Shown here: piece after piece, positions 53,517-62,525 of the stretch
How positions within the stretch are numbered: the first letter of the stretch is position 1
Layout of the letters: every line of letters starts with the position of its first letter
Source: Cronobacter condimenti 1330
Lineage (GTDB): Bacteria > Pseudomonadota > Gammaproteobacteria > Enterobacterales > Enterobacteriaceae
Length of the DNA stretch: 64,000 nucleotides
NCBI RefSeq assembly: GCF_001277255.1
Contig: NZ_CP012264.1
Span: 1-64,000 of the forward strand
Reading direction: 5' to 3'
Notes under the pieces: generated by a model
The model's database searches: none
Told to the model about the DNA's origin: nothing
Seen by the model: only the letters and a program-made list of their open reading frames with translations
Made by a program: the position numbers and the translations under genes

Positions 53517-55931
53517 ATGTCGAATTCTTATGACTCCTCCAGTATCAAAGTCCTGAAAGGGCTGGATGCGGTGCGTAAGCGCCCGGGTATGTATATCGGC
53601 GACACGGATGACGGCACCGGTCTGCACCACATGGTATTCGAGGTGGTAGATAACGCTATCGACGAAGCGCTCGCGGGTCACTGTAAAGATATCGTCGTGA
53701 CCATCCATGCCGACAACTCCGTTTCGGTAACGGATGACGGGCGCGGCATTCCGACCGGTATTCACCCGGAAGAAGGCGTTTCGGCAGCGGAAGTTATCAT
53801 GACCGTTCTGCACGCAGGCGGTAAGTTTGACGATAACTCCTATAAAGTCTCCGGCGGTCTGCACGGCGTAGGCGTATCCGTGGTGAACGCCCTGTCGCAG
53901 AAACTGGAACTGGTGATTCGCCGCGAAGGCAAAATCCACCAGCAGACTTACGTGCACGGCGTACCGCAAGCGCCGCTGGCCGTGACCGGCGATACCGAAC
54001 AGACCGGTACGCAGGTTCGCTTCTGGCCAAGCCACGAAACCTTTACCAACGTCACTGAATTTGAATATGACATCCTGGCAAAGCGCCTGCGCGAACTCTC
54101 GTTCCTGAACTCCGGCGTTTCTATTCGTCTGGTGGATAAACGCGACGGCAAACAGGATCACTTCCATTACGAAGGCGGCATTAAGGCGTTCGTTGAGTAC
54201 CTCAACAAGAACAAAACGCCGATCCACCCGAACATCTTCTATTTCTCTACCGAGAAAGACGGGATTGGCGTGGAAGTGGCGCTGCAATGGAACGACGGCT
54301 TCCAGGAAAACATCTACTGCTTTACTAACAACATCCCGCAGCGCGACGGCGGTACGCACCTGGCAGGCTTCCGTGCGGCGATGACCCGTACGCTGAACGC
54401 CTACATGGATAAAGAAGGCTACAGCAAAAAAGCGAAAGTCAGCGCCACCGGCGATGACGCGCGCGAAGGGCTGATTGCGGTCGTCTCCGTGAAAGTGCCG
54501 GACCCGAAATTCTCCTCTCAGACCAAAGACAAACTGGTTTCCTCCGAAGTGAAATCGGCGGTTGAGCAGCAGATGAACGAACTGCTGGCGGAATACCTGC
54601 TGGAAAATCCGTCTGATGCCAAAATCGTGGTCGGCAAAATCATCGACGCTGCGCGCGCCCGTGAAGCTGCCCGTAAAGCGCGTGAAATGACGCGTCGTAA
54701 AGGCGCACTGGATCTGGCGGGTCTGCCTGGCAAACTGGCGGACTGTCAGGAACGCGACCCGGCGCATTCTGAACTCTACCTGGTGGAAGGGGACTCCGCG
54801 GGCGGTTCTGCTAAACAGGGCCGTAACCGTAAGAATCAGGCGATTCTGCCGCTGAAAGGGAAAATCCTGAACGTGGAGAAAGCGCGCTTTGACAAAATGC
54901 TCTCCTCCCAGGAAGTGGCGACGCTTATCACCGCGCTCGGCTGCGGCATCGGTCGCGACGAGTACAACCCGGACAAGCTGCGCTATCACAGCATCATCAT
55001 CATGACCGATGCGGACGTCGATGGCTCGCACATCCGTACGCTGCTGTTGACCTTCTTCTACCGCCAGATGCCGGAAATCATTGAGCGTGGCCATGTGTAT
55101 ATCGCGCAGCCGCCGCTCTACAAAGTGAAGAAAGGGAAACAAGAACAGTACATCAAGGACGACGAGGCGATGGATCAGTACCAGATTTCTATCGCACTTG
55201 ACGGCGCGACGCTGCATGCCAACGAAAGCGCGCCTGCTATCGCCGGTGAAGCGCTGGAGAAACTGGTGTCTGAGTACAACGGCGCCCAGAAGATGATCAA
55301 CCGCATGGAGCGTCGCTATCCACGCGCGCTGCTAAAAGAGCTGGTTTATCAGCCGACGCTGTCGGAAGCGGCGCTTGCGGATGAAGCGACCGTGACCCGC
55401 TGGGTCTCTGCGCTTATCACGACGCTTAATGACAACGAGCAGCACGGTAGCGTATGGAAATACGATATTCGCGAAAACGCTGAAACGCGTCGTTTCGAGC
55501 CGGTCGTGCGTGTGCGTACGCACGGCGTTGACACCGATTACCCGCTCGATCATGAGTTCGTGACCGGTGGCGAATACCGTCGTCTCTGCACGCTCGGCGA
55601 GAAGCTCCGCGGTCTGATTGAAGAAGATGCGTTTATCGAGCGCGGCGAACGCCGTCAACCGGTAGCGAGCTTTGAACAGGCACTGGACTGGCTGGTGAAA
55701 GAGTCCCGTCGCGGTCTCTCTATTCAGCGTTATAAAGGTCTCGGCGAGATGAACCCGGAGCAGCTGTGGGAAACCACAATGGATCCGGAAAGCCGCCGTA
55801 TGCTGCGCGTCACCGTAAAAGACGCCATCGCTGCCGATCAGCTCTTTACGACGTTAATGGGCGATGCTGTTGAACCGCGTCGCGCCTTTATCGAAGAAAA
55901 CGCCCTGAAAGCGGCGAACATCGATATCTGA
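53517..55931 (+). CDS. gyrB: DNA gyrase subunit B
   Basis: ATPase subunit of gyrase, 804 residues from ATG 53517 (MSNSYDSSSIKVLKGLDAV); the TTG one codon upstream is less likely. It has the GHKL ATPase domain (EVVDNAIDEAL, DDGRGIPTGIH, GGLHGVG), the TOPRIM motifs EGDSAGGSAKQGR and DADVDGSHIRTLL, and the C-terminal gyrase B block PRRAFIEENALKAANIDI. The quinolone region around KGKILNVEKARFDKML looks wild type by comparison with E. coli. Confidence 0.99.
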   Translation: MSNSYDSSSIKVLKGLDAVRKRPGMYIGDTDDGTGLHHMVFEVVDNAIDEALAGHCKDIVVTIHADNSVSVTDDGRGIPTGIHPEEGVSAAEVIMTVLHAGGKFDDNSYKVSGGLHGVGVSVVNALSQKLELVIRREGKIHQQTYVHGVPQAPLAVTGDTEQTGTQVRFWPSHETFTNVTEFEYDILAKRLRELSFLNSGVSIRLVDKRDGKQDHFHYEGGIKAFVEYLNKNKTPIHPNIFYFSTEKDGIGVEVALQWNDGFQENIYCFTNNIPQRDGGTHLAGFRAAMTRTLNAYMDKEGYSKKAKVSATGDDAREGLIAVVSVKVPDPKFSSQTKDKLVSSEVKSAVEQQMNELLAEYLLENPSDAKIVVGKIIDAARAREAARKAREMTRRKGALDLAGLPGKLADCQERDPAHSELYLVEGDSAGGSAKQGRNRKNQAILPLKGKILNVEKARFDKMLSSQEVATLITALGCGIGRDEYNPDKLRYHSIIIMTDADVDGSHIRTLLLTFFYRQMPEIIERGHVYIAQPPLYKVKKGKQEQYIKDDEAMDQYQISIALDGATLHANESAPAIAGEALEKLVSEYNGAQKMINRMERRYPRALLKELVYQPTLSEAALADEATVTRWVSALITTLNDNEQHGSVWKYDIRENAETRRFEPVVRVRTHGVDTDYPLDHEFVTGGEYRRLCTLGEKLRGLIEEDAFIERGERRQPVASFEQALDWLVKESRRGLSIQRYKGLGEMNPEQLWETTMDPESRRMLRVTVKDAIAADQLFTTLMGDAVEPRRAFIEENALKAANIDI

Positions 55932-56251
55932 TAACGCCTGATGGCGGGTAGCGCGTTGCTGACCCGCCTGGCGTACGACGCAGAATGTCGTTTTGTAAGG
56001 TGGGTGCGTGCAGCGTACCCACCTTTTCTTTTAATCATCCCTGACGGCGGGTGGCGCTTTGCTTATCCGGCCTGCATGCGACGTAGAATGTTATGTCGTA
56101 GAGAATAAGCGCAGCGCGTCCACCCTGACATGCGCCTGCCTTAACCGGCATTTTCCCTGCAGATCCATCCCCTTTTCTCCTCCTGGCTGCTACTGTTTTT
56201 TGAGCGGAATCGCGTTAGCATGCGAAAAGACTCATTTATGCAGAGGACCTC
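55932..56251. repeat. REP-like repeats and gyrB terminator between gyrB and yidA
   Basis: The 320-nt gap contains two REP-like units, at about 55938-55977 (CTGATGGCGGGTAGCGCG with downstream CCGCCTGGCGTACG) and 56041-56085 (CTGACGGCGGGTGGCG with CTTATCCGGCCTGCATG). Between them AAGGTGGGT (55997-56005) pairs with ACCCACCTT (56017-56025) and is followed by a T-rich tail, a probable gyrB terminator. No gene is seen. Confidence 0.75.
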
Positions 56252-57064
56252 ATGGCTATCAAACTTATTGCAATCGACATGGATGGCACGTTACTGCTGC
56301 CCGATCACACCATTTCACCCGGCGTGAAAAACGCTATCGCTGCGGCCCGTGAACAAGGCATCAATGTGGTGCTGACAACCGGCCGTCCTTACGCTGGCGT
56401 GGAAAGTTATCTGCGCGAGCTGCATATGGATAAACCCGGCGATTACTGCATCACGTATAACGGCGCGCTGGTGCAGAAGGCGAGCGATGGCAGCACCGTC
56501 GCGCAAACGCCGCTCAGCTATGACGATTACCGTTACCTGGAGCAACTTTCGCGCGAGGTGGGGTCGCATTTCCACGCGCTGGACCGCACCACGCTCTATA
56601 CCGCGAATCGCGATATCAGCCGCTATACCGTTCATGAATCTTTTGTCGCCACTATTCCGCTGGTGTTCTGCGAGCCGGAAAAAATGGACCCGAACAAAAC
56701 CTTCCTGAAGGTCATGATGATCGACGAGCCGGAGATCCTCGACAAAGCCATCACGCGCATTCCGCAAGAAGTGAAAGAGAAATACACCGTGCTGAAAAGC
56801 GCGCCGTACTTTCTTGAAATCCTCGATAAGCGCGTCACCAAAGGCACAGGTGTGAAGTCGCTGGCCGATGTATTGCACATCCAGCCTGAAGAAGTGATGG
56901 CGATAGGGGACCAGGAAAATGACATTGCGATGCTGGAGTATGCGGGCATTGGCGTGGCGATGGAGAACGCCATCGATGCGGTGAAAGAGGCCGCGAATGT
57001 CGTGACCCGCTCGAACCTGGAAGACGGTGTTGCCTACGCGATTGAGAAATTTGCCCTGCGTTAA
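56252..57064 (+). CDS. yidA: HAD-family sugar phosphatase YidA (Cof-type)
   Basis: The 270-residue phosphatase acts on sugar phosphates such as erythrose-4-phosphate and alpha-D-glucose-1-phosphate in E. coli. Motif I is IAIDMDGTLLLPDH, motif II VLTTGRPYAG, motif III/IV TKGTGVKSLADVL and MAIGDQENDIAMLEYAGIGVAM. CAGAGGACCTC upstream serves as the ribosome binding site. Confidence 0.96.
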   Translation: MAIKLIAIDMDGTLLLPDHTISPGVKNAIAAAREQGINVVLTTGRPYAGVESYLRELHMDKPGDYCITYNGALVQKASDGSTVAQTPLSYDDYRYLEQLSREVGSHFHALDRTTLYTANRDISRYTVHESFVATIPLVFCEPEKMDPNKTFLKVMMIDEPEILDKAITRIPQEVKEKYTVLKSAPYFLEILDKRVTKGTGVKSLADVLHIQPEEVMAIGDQENDIAMLEYAGIGVAMENAIDAVKEAANVVTRSNLEDGVAYAIEKFALR

Positions 57065-57076
57065 GGTAAATCATTA

Positions 57077-57105
57077 ACGCGCCGTCTGTTCATCAGACGG
57101 CGCGT
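57077..57105. repeat. Perfect hairpin after yidA
   Basis: ACGCGCCGTCTG (57077-57088), loop TTCAT, CAGACGGCGCGT (57094-57105): a perfect 12-bp stem without a T-run. It may block 3' exonucleases or act as a weak terminator. The rest of the 460-nt gap to dgoR shows only the operator described separately. Confidence 0.7.
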
Positions 57106-57382
57106 CAGAACAGAGTACCTCGCCGCTGTTTCATGGCTTCCTTCTTTCTGCTTCACCACATTCCGTGTATCTATCCGCCGCGCAAAGCTACAATATTCAC
57201 GCGCCGTCGCCATTCTCCCTGTCCCGCCTTTCAACGCCCTGTGGGCGTTTTCCTGAATTTTCGCGCCTTTTTCTTGCTGTTTTTCCGCCCTTCGCCACGC
57301 CTTTACATCATTATTCTGGGTAATGAATCGCTGTCTGTTACTGTGCTCCGATATATCCTTTTGTCGTTTTTGTGATCTAAAT

Positions 57383-57412
57383 TGTAGTACAACCAACATT
57401 GATTGTACTACA
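57383..57412. promoter_or_regulatory. DgoR operator-like inverted repeat
   Basis: TGTAGTACAA (57383-57392) and TTGTACTACA (57403-57412) are perfect inverted copies separated by 10 nt, and each arm is itself a near palindrome (TTGTAGTACAA). It lies upstream of dgoR, where a GntR-family repressor would bind to control the dgo operon. Confidence 0.8.
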
Positions 57413-57524
57413 TTGAACCCATCAGCACGGCCACCCGCGTCACGGTTGTACTTCAAAAATGCGGCGAAAATCGGCGGTCAGGGTAAAGTAAGCGAAGAAA
57501 CCTCGCGTGAAAGGAACCCAAAGC

Positions 57525-58208
57525 ATGACCAAAACCGACCGCATCATCGTTACGCTGGGCCGCCAGATTGTCGGCGGAAAATATGCACCAGGCGCGTCGC
57601 TGCCTGCCGAAGCCGAGTTGTGCGACGAGTTTGAAACGTCGCGCAATATCATCCGCGAAGTCTATCGCTCGCTGATGGCGAAGCGGCTGATTGAGATGAA
57701 ACGTTATCGCGGGGCTTTTGTCGCACCGCGTAACCAGTGGAACTACCTCGACACCGAGGTGTTGCAATGGGTGCTGGAACATGACGATGACCCGCGCCTT
57801 ATCGCCTCCATGAGCGAGGTGCGCAATCTGGTCGAACCCGCCATTGCCCGCTGGGCGGCGGAGCGCGCCACGTCGAGCGATCTGGCACGTATCGAGGCGG
57901 CGCTCAACGACATGATTGCCAACAACCAGGATCGCGACGCCTTTAACGAAGCAGACATCCGCTATCACGAGGCGGTGCTTGAGGCGGTACATAACCCGGT
58001 GCTGCAACAGCTCAGCGTGGCTATCAGCTCTCTGCAACGGGCCGTGTTTGAACGCACCTGGATGGGCGATGAGGCCAACATGCCGAAAACGCTCCAGGAA
58101 CATAAGGCGCTGTTCGATGCGATACGGCATCAGGACGGCGAGGCGGCAGAGCAGGCGGCATTAACCATGATCGCAAGCTCGACAAAAAGGCTTAAGGAAA
58201 TCACATGA
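57525..58208 (+). CDS. dgoR: Galactonate operon repressor DgoR (GntR/FadR family)
   Basis: Winged-helix repressor relieved by D-galactonate. The start at ATG 57525 (MTKTDRIIVTLGRQIVGGKYAPG) has AAGGAA upstream; GTG 57507 is an alternative with no conservation. The 227-residue protein has a GntR winged-helix domain (residues 1-70, LPAEAELCDEFETSRNIIREVYRSL) and an FCD-type effector domain (VRNLVEPAIARWAAERA, FHEADIRYHEAVL-like ADIRYHEAVLEA). The stop overlaps dgoK as ATGA. Confidence 0.96.
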   Translation: MTKTDRIIVTLGRQIVGGKYAPGASLPAEAELCDEFETSRNIIREVYRSLMAKRLIEMKRYRGAFVAPRNQWNYLDTEVLQWVLEHDDDPRLIASMSEVRNLVEPAIARWAAERATSSDLARIEAALNDMIANNQDRDAFNEADIRYHEAVLEAVHNPVLQQLSVAISSLQRAVFERTWMGDEANMPKTLQEHKALFDAIRHQDGEAAEQAALTMIASSTKRLKEIT

Positions 58209-59089
58209 CATCTCGCTACATCGCTATCGACTGGGGTTCCACGAATCTTCGTGCCTGGCTTTATCAGGACGAAAAGTGCCTTAAAAGCAGGCAATCGGAG
58301 GCGGGCGTTACCCGCCTTAACGGCAGAACCCCCGACGCGGTGTTAGCGCAGGTGACCGAAGGCTGGCGCGATGACGCCACGCCTGTTGTCATGGCGGGCA
58401 TGGTCGGCAGCAATGCAGGCTGGAAAATCGCCCCTTATTTGCCTTGTCCGGCGCGGTTTGCCGATATCGGCAGCCAGCTCACGACTGTGGCGCCCGACGT
58501 TTTTATCATTCCCGGTCTGTGCGTGACGCGTGACGATAACCTCAACGTCATGCGTGGCGAAGAAACCCAACTGCTGGGTGCCCGTGAGCTTGCGGCGGCA
58601 CCGCTCTACATCATGCCCGGCACGCACTGTAAATGGGTGCAGGCCGACGATGCGCAGGTCAGCGACTTTCGCACCGTCATGACCGGCGAACTGCACCATC
58701 TTCTCTTGACCCATTCGCTTATCGGCGCGGGCCTGCCTGAACAGCAGCCGGACGCCGACGCCTTTCAGGCGGGCCTTGAGCAGGGCGTGGCTACCGATGC
58801 GCCGCTGGCGCGCCTGTTCGAAGTGCGCGCCGCCCATGTCCTGGGCACGCTTGCGCGCGAACACGTCTCTGAATTCCTTTCCGGGTTGCTGATTGGCAAT
58901 GAAGTGGCAAGCCAGGTTCGTCACTGGCAGCCAGACCGCCAGCAGCCCCTCACGCTGGTCGCCAGTCCTTCGCTTGCGAGCCGTTACCAGCGCGCGCTGA
59001 CGCTGCTGGGGTACACGGCCCGGACGCTTGAGGGCGACCACGCATTTCAGGCAGGCATAAGGAGTCTCGCTCATGCAGTGGCACACTGA
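58205..59089 (+). CDS. dgoK: 2-dehydro-3-deoxygalactonokinase
   Basis: Phosphorylates 2-keto-3-deoxygalactonate. The 294-residue protein starts MTSRYIAIDWGSTNLRAWLYQ with the ATPase phosphate-1 motif and contains MAGMVGSNAGWKIAPYLPCP and PGTHCKWVQAD, all typical of DgoK. It overlaps dgoA by 17 nt. Confidence 0.96.
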   Translation: MTSRYIAIDWGSTNLRAWLYQDEKCLKSRQSEAGVTRLNGRTPDAVLAQVTEGWRDDATPVVMAGMVGSNAGWKIAPYLPCPARFADIGSQLTTVAPDVFIIPGLCVTRDDNLNVMRGEETQLLGARELAAAPLYIMPGTHCKWVQADDAQVSDFRTVMTGELHHLLLTHSLIGAGLPEQQPDADAFQAGLEQGVATDAPLARLFEVRAAHVLGTLAREHVSEFLSGLLIGNEVASQVRHWQPDRQQPLTLVASPSLASRYQRALTLLGYTARTLEGDHAFQAGIRSLAHAVAH

Positions 59090-59690
59090 TCTCCCTCTTA
59101 TCGCAATCTTACGCGGCGTTACCCCGCCGGAAGCCGAAGCGCATGTCGCCGCGGTGCTCGACGCCGGTTTCGACGCGGTAGAGATCCCGCTTAACTCGCC
59201 GCAGTGGCAGGAGAGCTTGCCGATGCTGGTGAAGGCATTCGGCGAGCGCGCGCTGATTGGCGCGGGCACGGTACTGAAGCCGGAGCAGGTCGACGAACTG
59301 GCGCAGATGGGCTGCAAGCTTATCGTCACACCGAACATTCAGCCTGACGTCATCAAACGCGCGGTGGGTTACGGCATGACCGTCTGCCCCGGCTGCGCCA
59401 CGGCGACCGAGGCGTTCACCGCCATTGAGGCAGGCGCGCAGGCGCTGAAAATTTTCCCGTCTTCCGCCTTCGGTCCTGACTACATCAAGGCGTTAAAAGC
59501 CGTCCTGCCGCCGGACATCCCGGTCTTTGCGGTCGGCGGCGTCACGCCGGAAAACCTGGCGGTGTGGCTGAAAGCGGGCTGCGCGGGCGCCGGGCTTGGC
59601 AGCGATCTTTACCGTGCCGGACAGCCGGTTGAGCGCACGGCCGCGCAGGCGAAAGCATTTGTTAAGGCGTATCGAGAGGCAGTGCAATGA
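59073..59690 (+). CDS. dgoA: 2-dehydro-3-deoxy-6-phosphogalactonate aldolase
   Basis: Class I KDPG-type aldolase that cleaves 2-keto-3-deoxy-6-phosphogalactonate to pyruvate and glyceraldehyde-3-phosphate. The 205-residue TIM barrel has LIAILRGVTPPEAEAH, the IGAGTVLKPEQVDELAQMG block and the Schiff-base lysine in ALKIFPSSAFGP. The glutamate EIPLNSPQW is present. Confidence 0.96.
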   Translation: MQWHTDLPLIAILRGVTPPEAEAHVAAVLDAGFDAVEIPLNSPQWQESLPMLVKAFGERALIGAGTVLKPEQVDELAQMGCKLIVTPNIQPDVIKRAVGYGMTVCPGCATATEAFTAIEAGAQALKIFPSSAFGPDYIKALKAVLPPDIPVFAVGGVTPENLAVWLKAGCAGAGLGSDLYRAGQPVERTAAQAKAFVKAYREAVQ

Positions 59691-60835
59691 AAATTACCAA
59701 ACTAACGACGTACCGTTTACCGCCCCGCTGGATGTTTCTCAAGATTGAGACGGATGAAGGCGTGGTCGGATGGGGCGAGCCGGTTATTGAGGGGCGTGCT
59801 CGCACGGTCGAGGCGGCGGTGCATGAGCTGGGCGAATACCTGATTGGCCAGGATCCGGCCCGCATCAACGACTTATGGCAGGTGATGTATCGCGGCGGTT
59901 TTTATCGCGGTGGCCCGATCCTGATGAGCGCCATCGCGGGTATCGACCAGGCGCTATGGGATATTAAAGGCAAAGTGCTCAATGCGCCGGTATGGCAACT
60001 GATGGGCGGGCTGGTGCGCGACAAAATCAAAGCGTACAGCTGGGTTGGCGGCGACCGTCCGGCGGAAGTGATCGCCGGTATTAAAACGCTGCGCCAGATA
60101 GGCTTCGACACCTTTAAATTAAATGGCTGCGAAGAGTTAGGGATTATTGATGACTCGCGCAAAGTCGATGCGGCGGTCAATACCGTGGCGCAAATTCGCG
60201 ATGAATTCGGCAGCGAAATAGAGTTTGGTCTCGATTTCCATGGCCGCGTCAGCGCGCCGATGGCAAAAGTATTAATTAAAGAACTGGAAGCTTATCGCCC
60301 ATTATTTATTGAAGAGCCGGTATTAGCCGAACAGGCGGAATATTATCCGCGTCTTGCCGCACAAACGCATATTCCGATTGCCGCAGGCGAAAGAATGTTC
60401 TCGCGCTTTGAATTTAAACGCGTGCTGGAGGCCGGCGGTCTTGCGATTCTGCAACCCGATTTATCCCATGCGGGCGGTATTACCGAATGCATGAAGATCG
60501 CGGCGATGGCCGAGGCTTACGACGTCGGGCTTGCCCCGCACTGTCCACTTGGCCCGATTGCGCTCGCGGCCTGCCTGCATGTCGATTTTGTCTCGCGCAA
60601 TGCGGTATTCCAGGAGCAGAGCATGGGCATTCACTACAACCAGGGCGCCGAACTGCTTGATTTTGTAAAAAATAAAGACGATTTCAAAATGGAAGGTGGT
60701 TATTTCCAGCCGTTGATGAAACCGGGTCTTGGCGTTGAGATCGACGAAGAGCAGGTGATTGCGCGCAGCCAACAATGCGCCGACTGGCGTAATCCGTTGT
60801 GGCGGCATGCCGATGGCTCCGTCGCCGAATGGTAA
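59687..60835 (+). CDS. dgoD: D-galactonate dehydratase
   Basis: Enolase-superfamily enzyme that dehydrates D-galactonate to 2-keto-3-deoxygalactonate, 382 residues. The magnesium ligands lie in GLDFHGRVS, FIEEPVL and PIAAGERMFSR, and the catalytic histidine in LAPHCPLGPIAL. It overlaps dgoA by 4 nt. An ERIC element begins just after the stop. Confidence 0.97.
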   Translation: MKITKLTTYRLPPRWMFLKIETDEGVVGWGEPVIEGRARTVEAAVHELGEYLIGQDPARINDLWQVMYRGGFYRGGPILMSAIAGIDQALWDIKGKVLNAPVWQLMGGLVRDKIKAYSWVGGDRPAEVIAGIKTLRQIGFDTFKLNGCEELGIIDDSRKVDAAVNTVAQIRDEFGSEIEFGLDFHGRVSAPMAKVLIKELEAYRPLFIEEPVLAEQAEYYPRLAAQTHIPIAAGERMFSRFEFKRVLEAGGLAILQPDLSHAGGITECMKIAAMAEAYDVGLAPHCPLGPIALAACLHVDFVSRNAVFQEQSMGIHYNQGAELLDFVKNKDDFKMEGGYFQPLMKPGLGVEIDEEQVIARSQQCADWRNPLWRHADGSVAEW

Positions 60836-60957
60836 TGCCCGTCATATTTCGCGCTGCAACGGCGTTGGCTGCGTTTCCTCACACCGGGCACTTACTTCAG
60901 TAAGCTCCCGGGGATTCGTAAACCTGCCGCCTTCCCTCAACGCGAATTATTTAGCGC
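60836..60957. repeat. ERIC element between dgoD and dgoT
   Basis: The block contains CCCGTCATATTTCGCGC, the ERIC core GCACTTACTTCAGTAAGCTC and CCGGGGATTCG, then ACCTGCCGCCTTCC and GCGAATTATTTAGCG. It is in the same orientation as the copy at 16157-16282 and keeps the canonical central palindrome better than that copy. Confidence 0.9.
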
Positions 60958-61094
60958 TGCGCAGAATCATTAAATAAAAACTCTGTTGTAGGCCCGGCCC
61001 ACCGGGCGATAAATCCAATATAAAAACACACCCTCTGTATTTTAAAGGGCATGGTGAGGTGCCTCGCTATGCCTTATTCTGGAGACAGAACGTG

Positions 61095-62387
61095 ATGGAT
61101 ATTTCTGTAACGGCTGCAAAACCGGGGCGTCGTCGTTATCTGACGCTCGCGATGATATTTATTACCGTGGTTATCTGTTATGTCGATCGCGCCAATTTAG
61201 CGGTGGCGTCGGCGCATATTCAGGAGGAATTTGGCATCAGTAAAGCGGAAATGGGCTACGTCTTTTCCGCCTTCGCCTGGCTTTATACGCTCTGCCAGAT
61301 CCCCGGCGGCTGGTTTCTTGACCGTGTTGGCTCGCGCCTGACCTATTTTATCGCGATTTTCGGCTGGTCAGTGGCGACGCTCTTTCAGGGCTTCGCGACC
61401 GGACTGCTCTCGCTGATTGGTCTTCGTGCCATCACCGGCGTGTTCGAAGCGCCCGCATTCCCGACCAATAACCGTATGGTCACCAGCTGGTTCCCGGAAC
61501 ATGAGCGCGCCTCGGCGGTTGGCTTTTATACCTCGGGGCAATTTGTCGGCCTCGCGTTTCTCACACCGCTGCTCATCTGGATCCAGGAGCTGCTGAGCTG
61601 GCACTGGGTATTTATCATCACCGGCGGGATTGGGATTATCTGGTCGCTGGTCTGGTTTAAGGTTTACCAGCCGCCGCGACTGACTAAAAGCTTAAGCCAG
61701 ACGGAGCTTGATTACATCCGCGACGGCGGAGGACTGGTCGATGGCGACGCGCCAGCCGCCAAAGCGGAGCGCCAGCCCCTCTCCCGCGCCGACTGGAAAC
61801 TGGTGTTCCATCGCAAACTGGTTGGCGTCTATCTCGGTCAGTTCGCGGTCACCTCGACGCTCTGGTTCTTCCTCACCTGGTTTCCGAACTACCTGACGCA
61901 GGAAAAAGGCATCACGGCGCTCAAGGCGGGCTTTATGACGACCGTGCCGTTCCTCGCCGCGTTCGTTGGCGTGCTGCTTTCCGGCTGGGTGGCTGACCGT
62001 CTGGTGCGCAAAGGCTATTCGCTTGGCGTGGCGCGTAAAACGCCAATCATCTGCGGACTGCTGATCTCCACCTGCATCATGGGCGCGAACTACACCAACG
62101 ACCCGACATGGATTGTGGTGCTGATGGCGCTTGCCTTTTTCGGCAACGGCTTTGCCTCCATCACCTGGTCGCTGGTCTCGTCGCTTGCCCCGATGCGCCT
62201 GATTGGCCTGACCGGCGGCATGTTCAACTTCGTTGGCGGGCTGGGCGGCATCACGGTGCCGCTGGTGATTGGCTATCTGGCGCAGGATTACGGTTTTGGC
62301 CCGGCGCTGGTTTACATCTCAGTTGTGGCGCTGATTGGCGCACTCTCTTACATCCTGCTGGTCGGGGAGGTGAAACGCGTGGGCTAA
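61095..62387 (+). CDS. dgoT: D-galactonate transporter DgoT (MFS, anion:cation symporter family)
   Basis: Proton-coupled galactonate importer, 430 residues with 12 membrane segments, starting MDISVTAAKPGRRRYLTLAMIFITVVICYVDRANLAVASAHIQ at ATG 61095; a GTG at 61059 would add 12 non-conserved residues. GGAGACAG upstream is the ribosome binding site. It is the final dgo gene, after the ERIC element. Confidence 0.96.
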   Translation: MDISVTAAKPGRRRYLTLAMIFITVVICYVDRANLAVASAHIQEEFGISKAEMGYVFSAFAWLYTLCQIPGGWFLDRVGSRLTYFIAIFGWSVATLFQGFATGLLSLIGLRAITGVFEAPAFPTNNRMVTSWFPEHERASAVGFYTSGQFVGLAFLTPLLIWIQELLSWHWVFIITGGIGIIWSLVWFKVYQPPRLTKSLSQTELDYIRDGGGLVDGDAPAAKAERQPLSRADWKLVFHRKLVGVYLGQFAVTSTLWFFLTWFPNYLTQEKGITALKAGFMTTVPFLAAFVGVLLSGWVADRLVRKGYSLGVARKTPIICGLLISTCIMGANYTNDPTWIVVLMALAFFGNGFASITWSLVSSLAPMRLIGLTGGMFNFVGGLGGITVPLVIGYLAQDYGFGPALVYISVVALIGALSYILLVGEVKRVG

Positions 62388-62525
62388 GGCCCATAACGGA
62401 AGGCAGGGACGCCCGCGACGGAATGCGCAGCCAGCGCGCCGCCGGTAACCGGCGCGCGTTGAGAATTACATAATAACAACCATAAACCTGCCGGGGATGC
62501 CACGGCAGGCGACGAGGGTTCTGCT

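Noticed and set aside
57133..57375. 80-residue frame upstream of dgoR
   Set aside because: Low-complexity hydrophobic and basic composition, no ribosome binding site, and located in the dgo control region.
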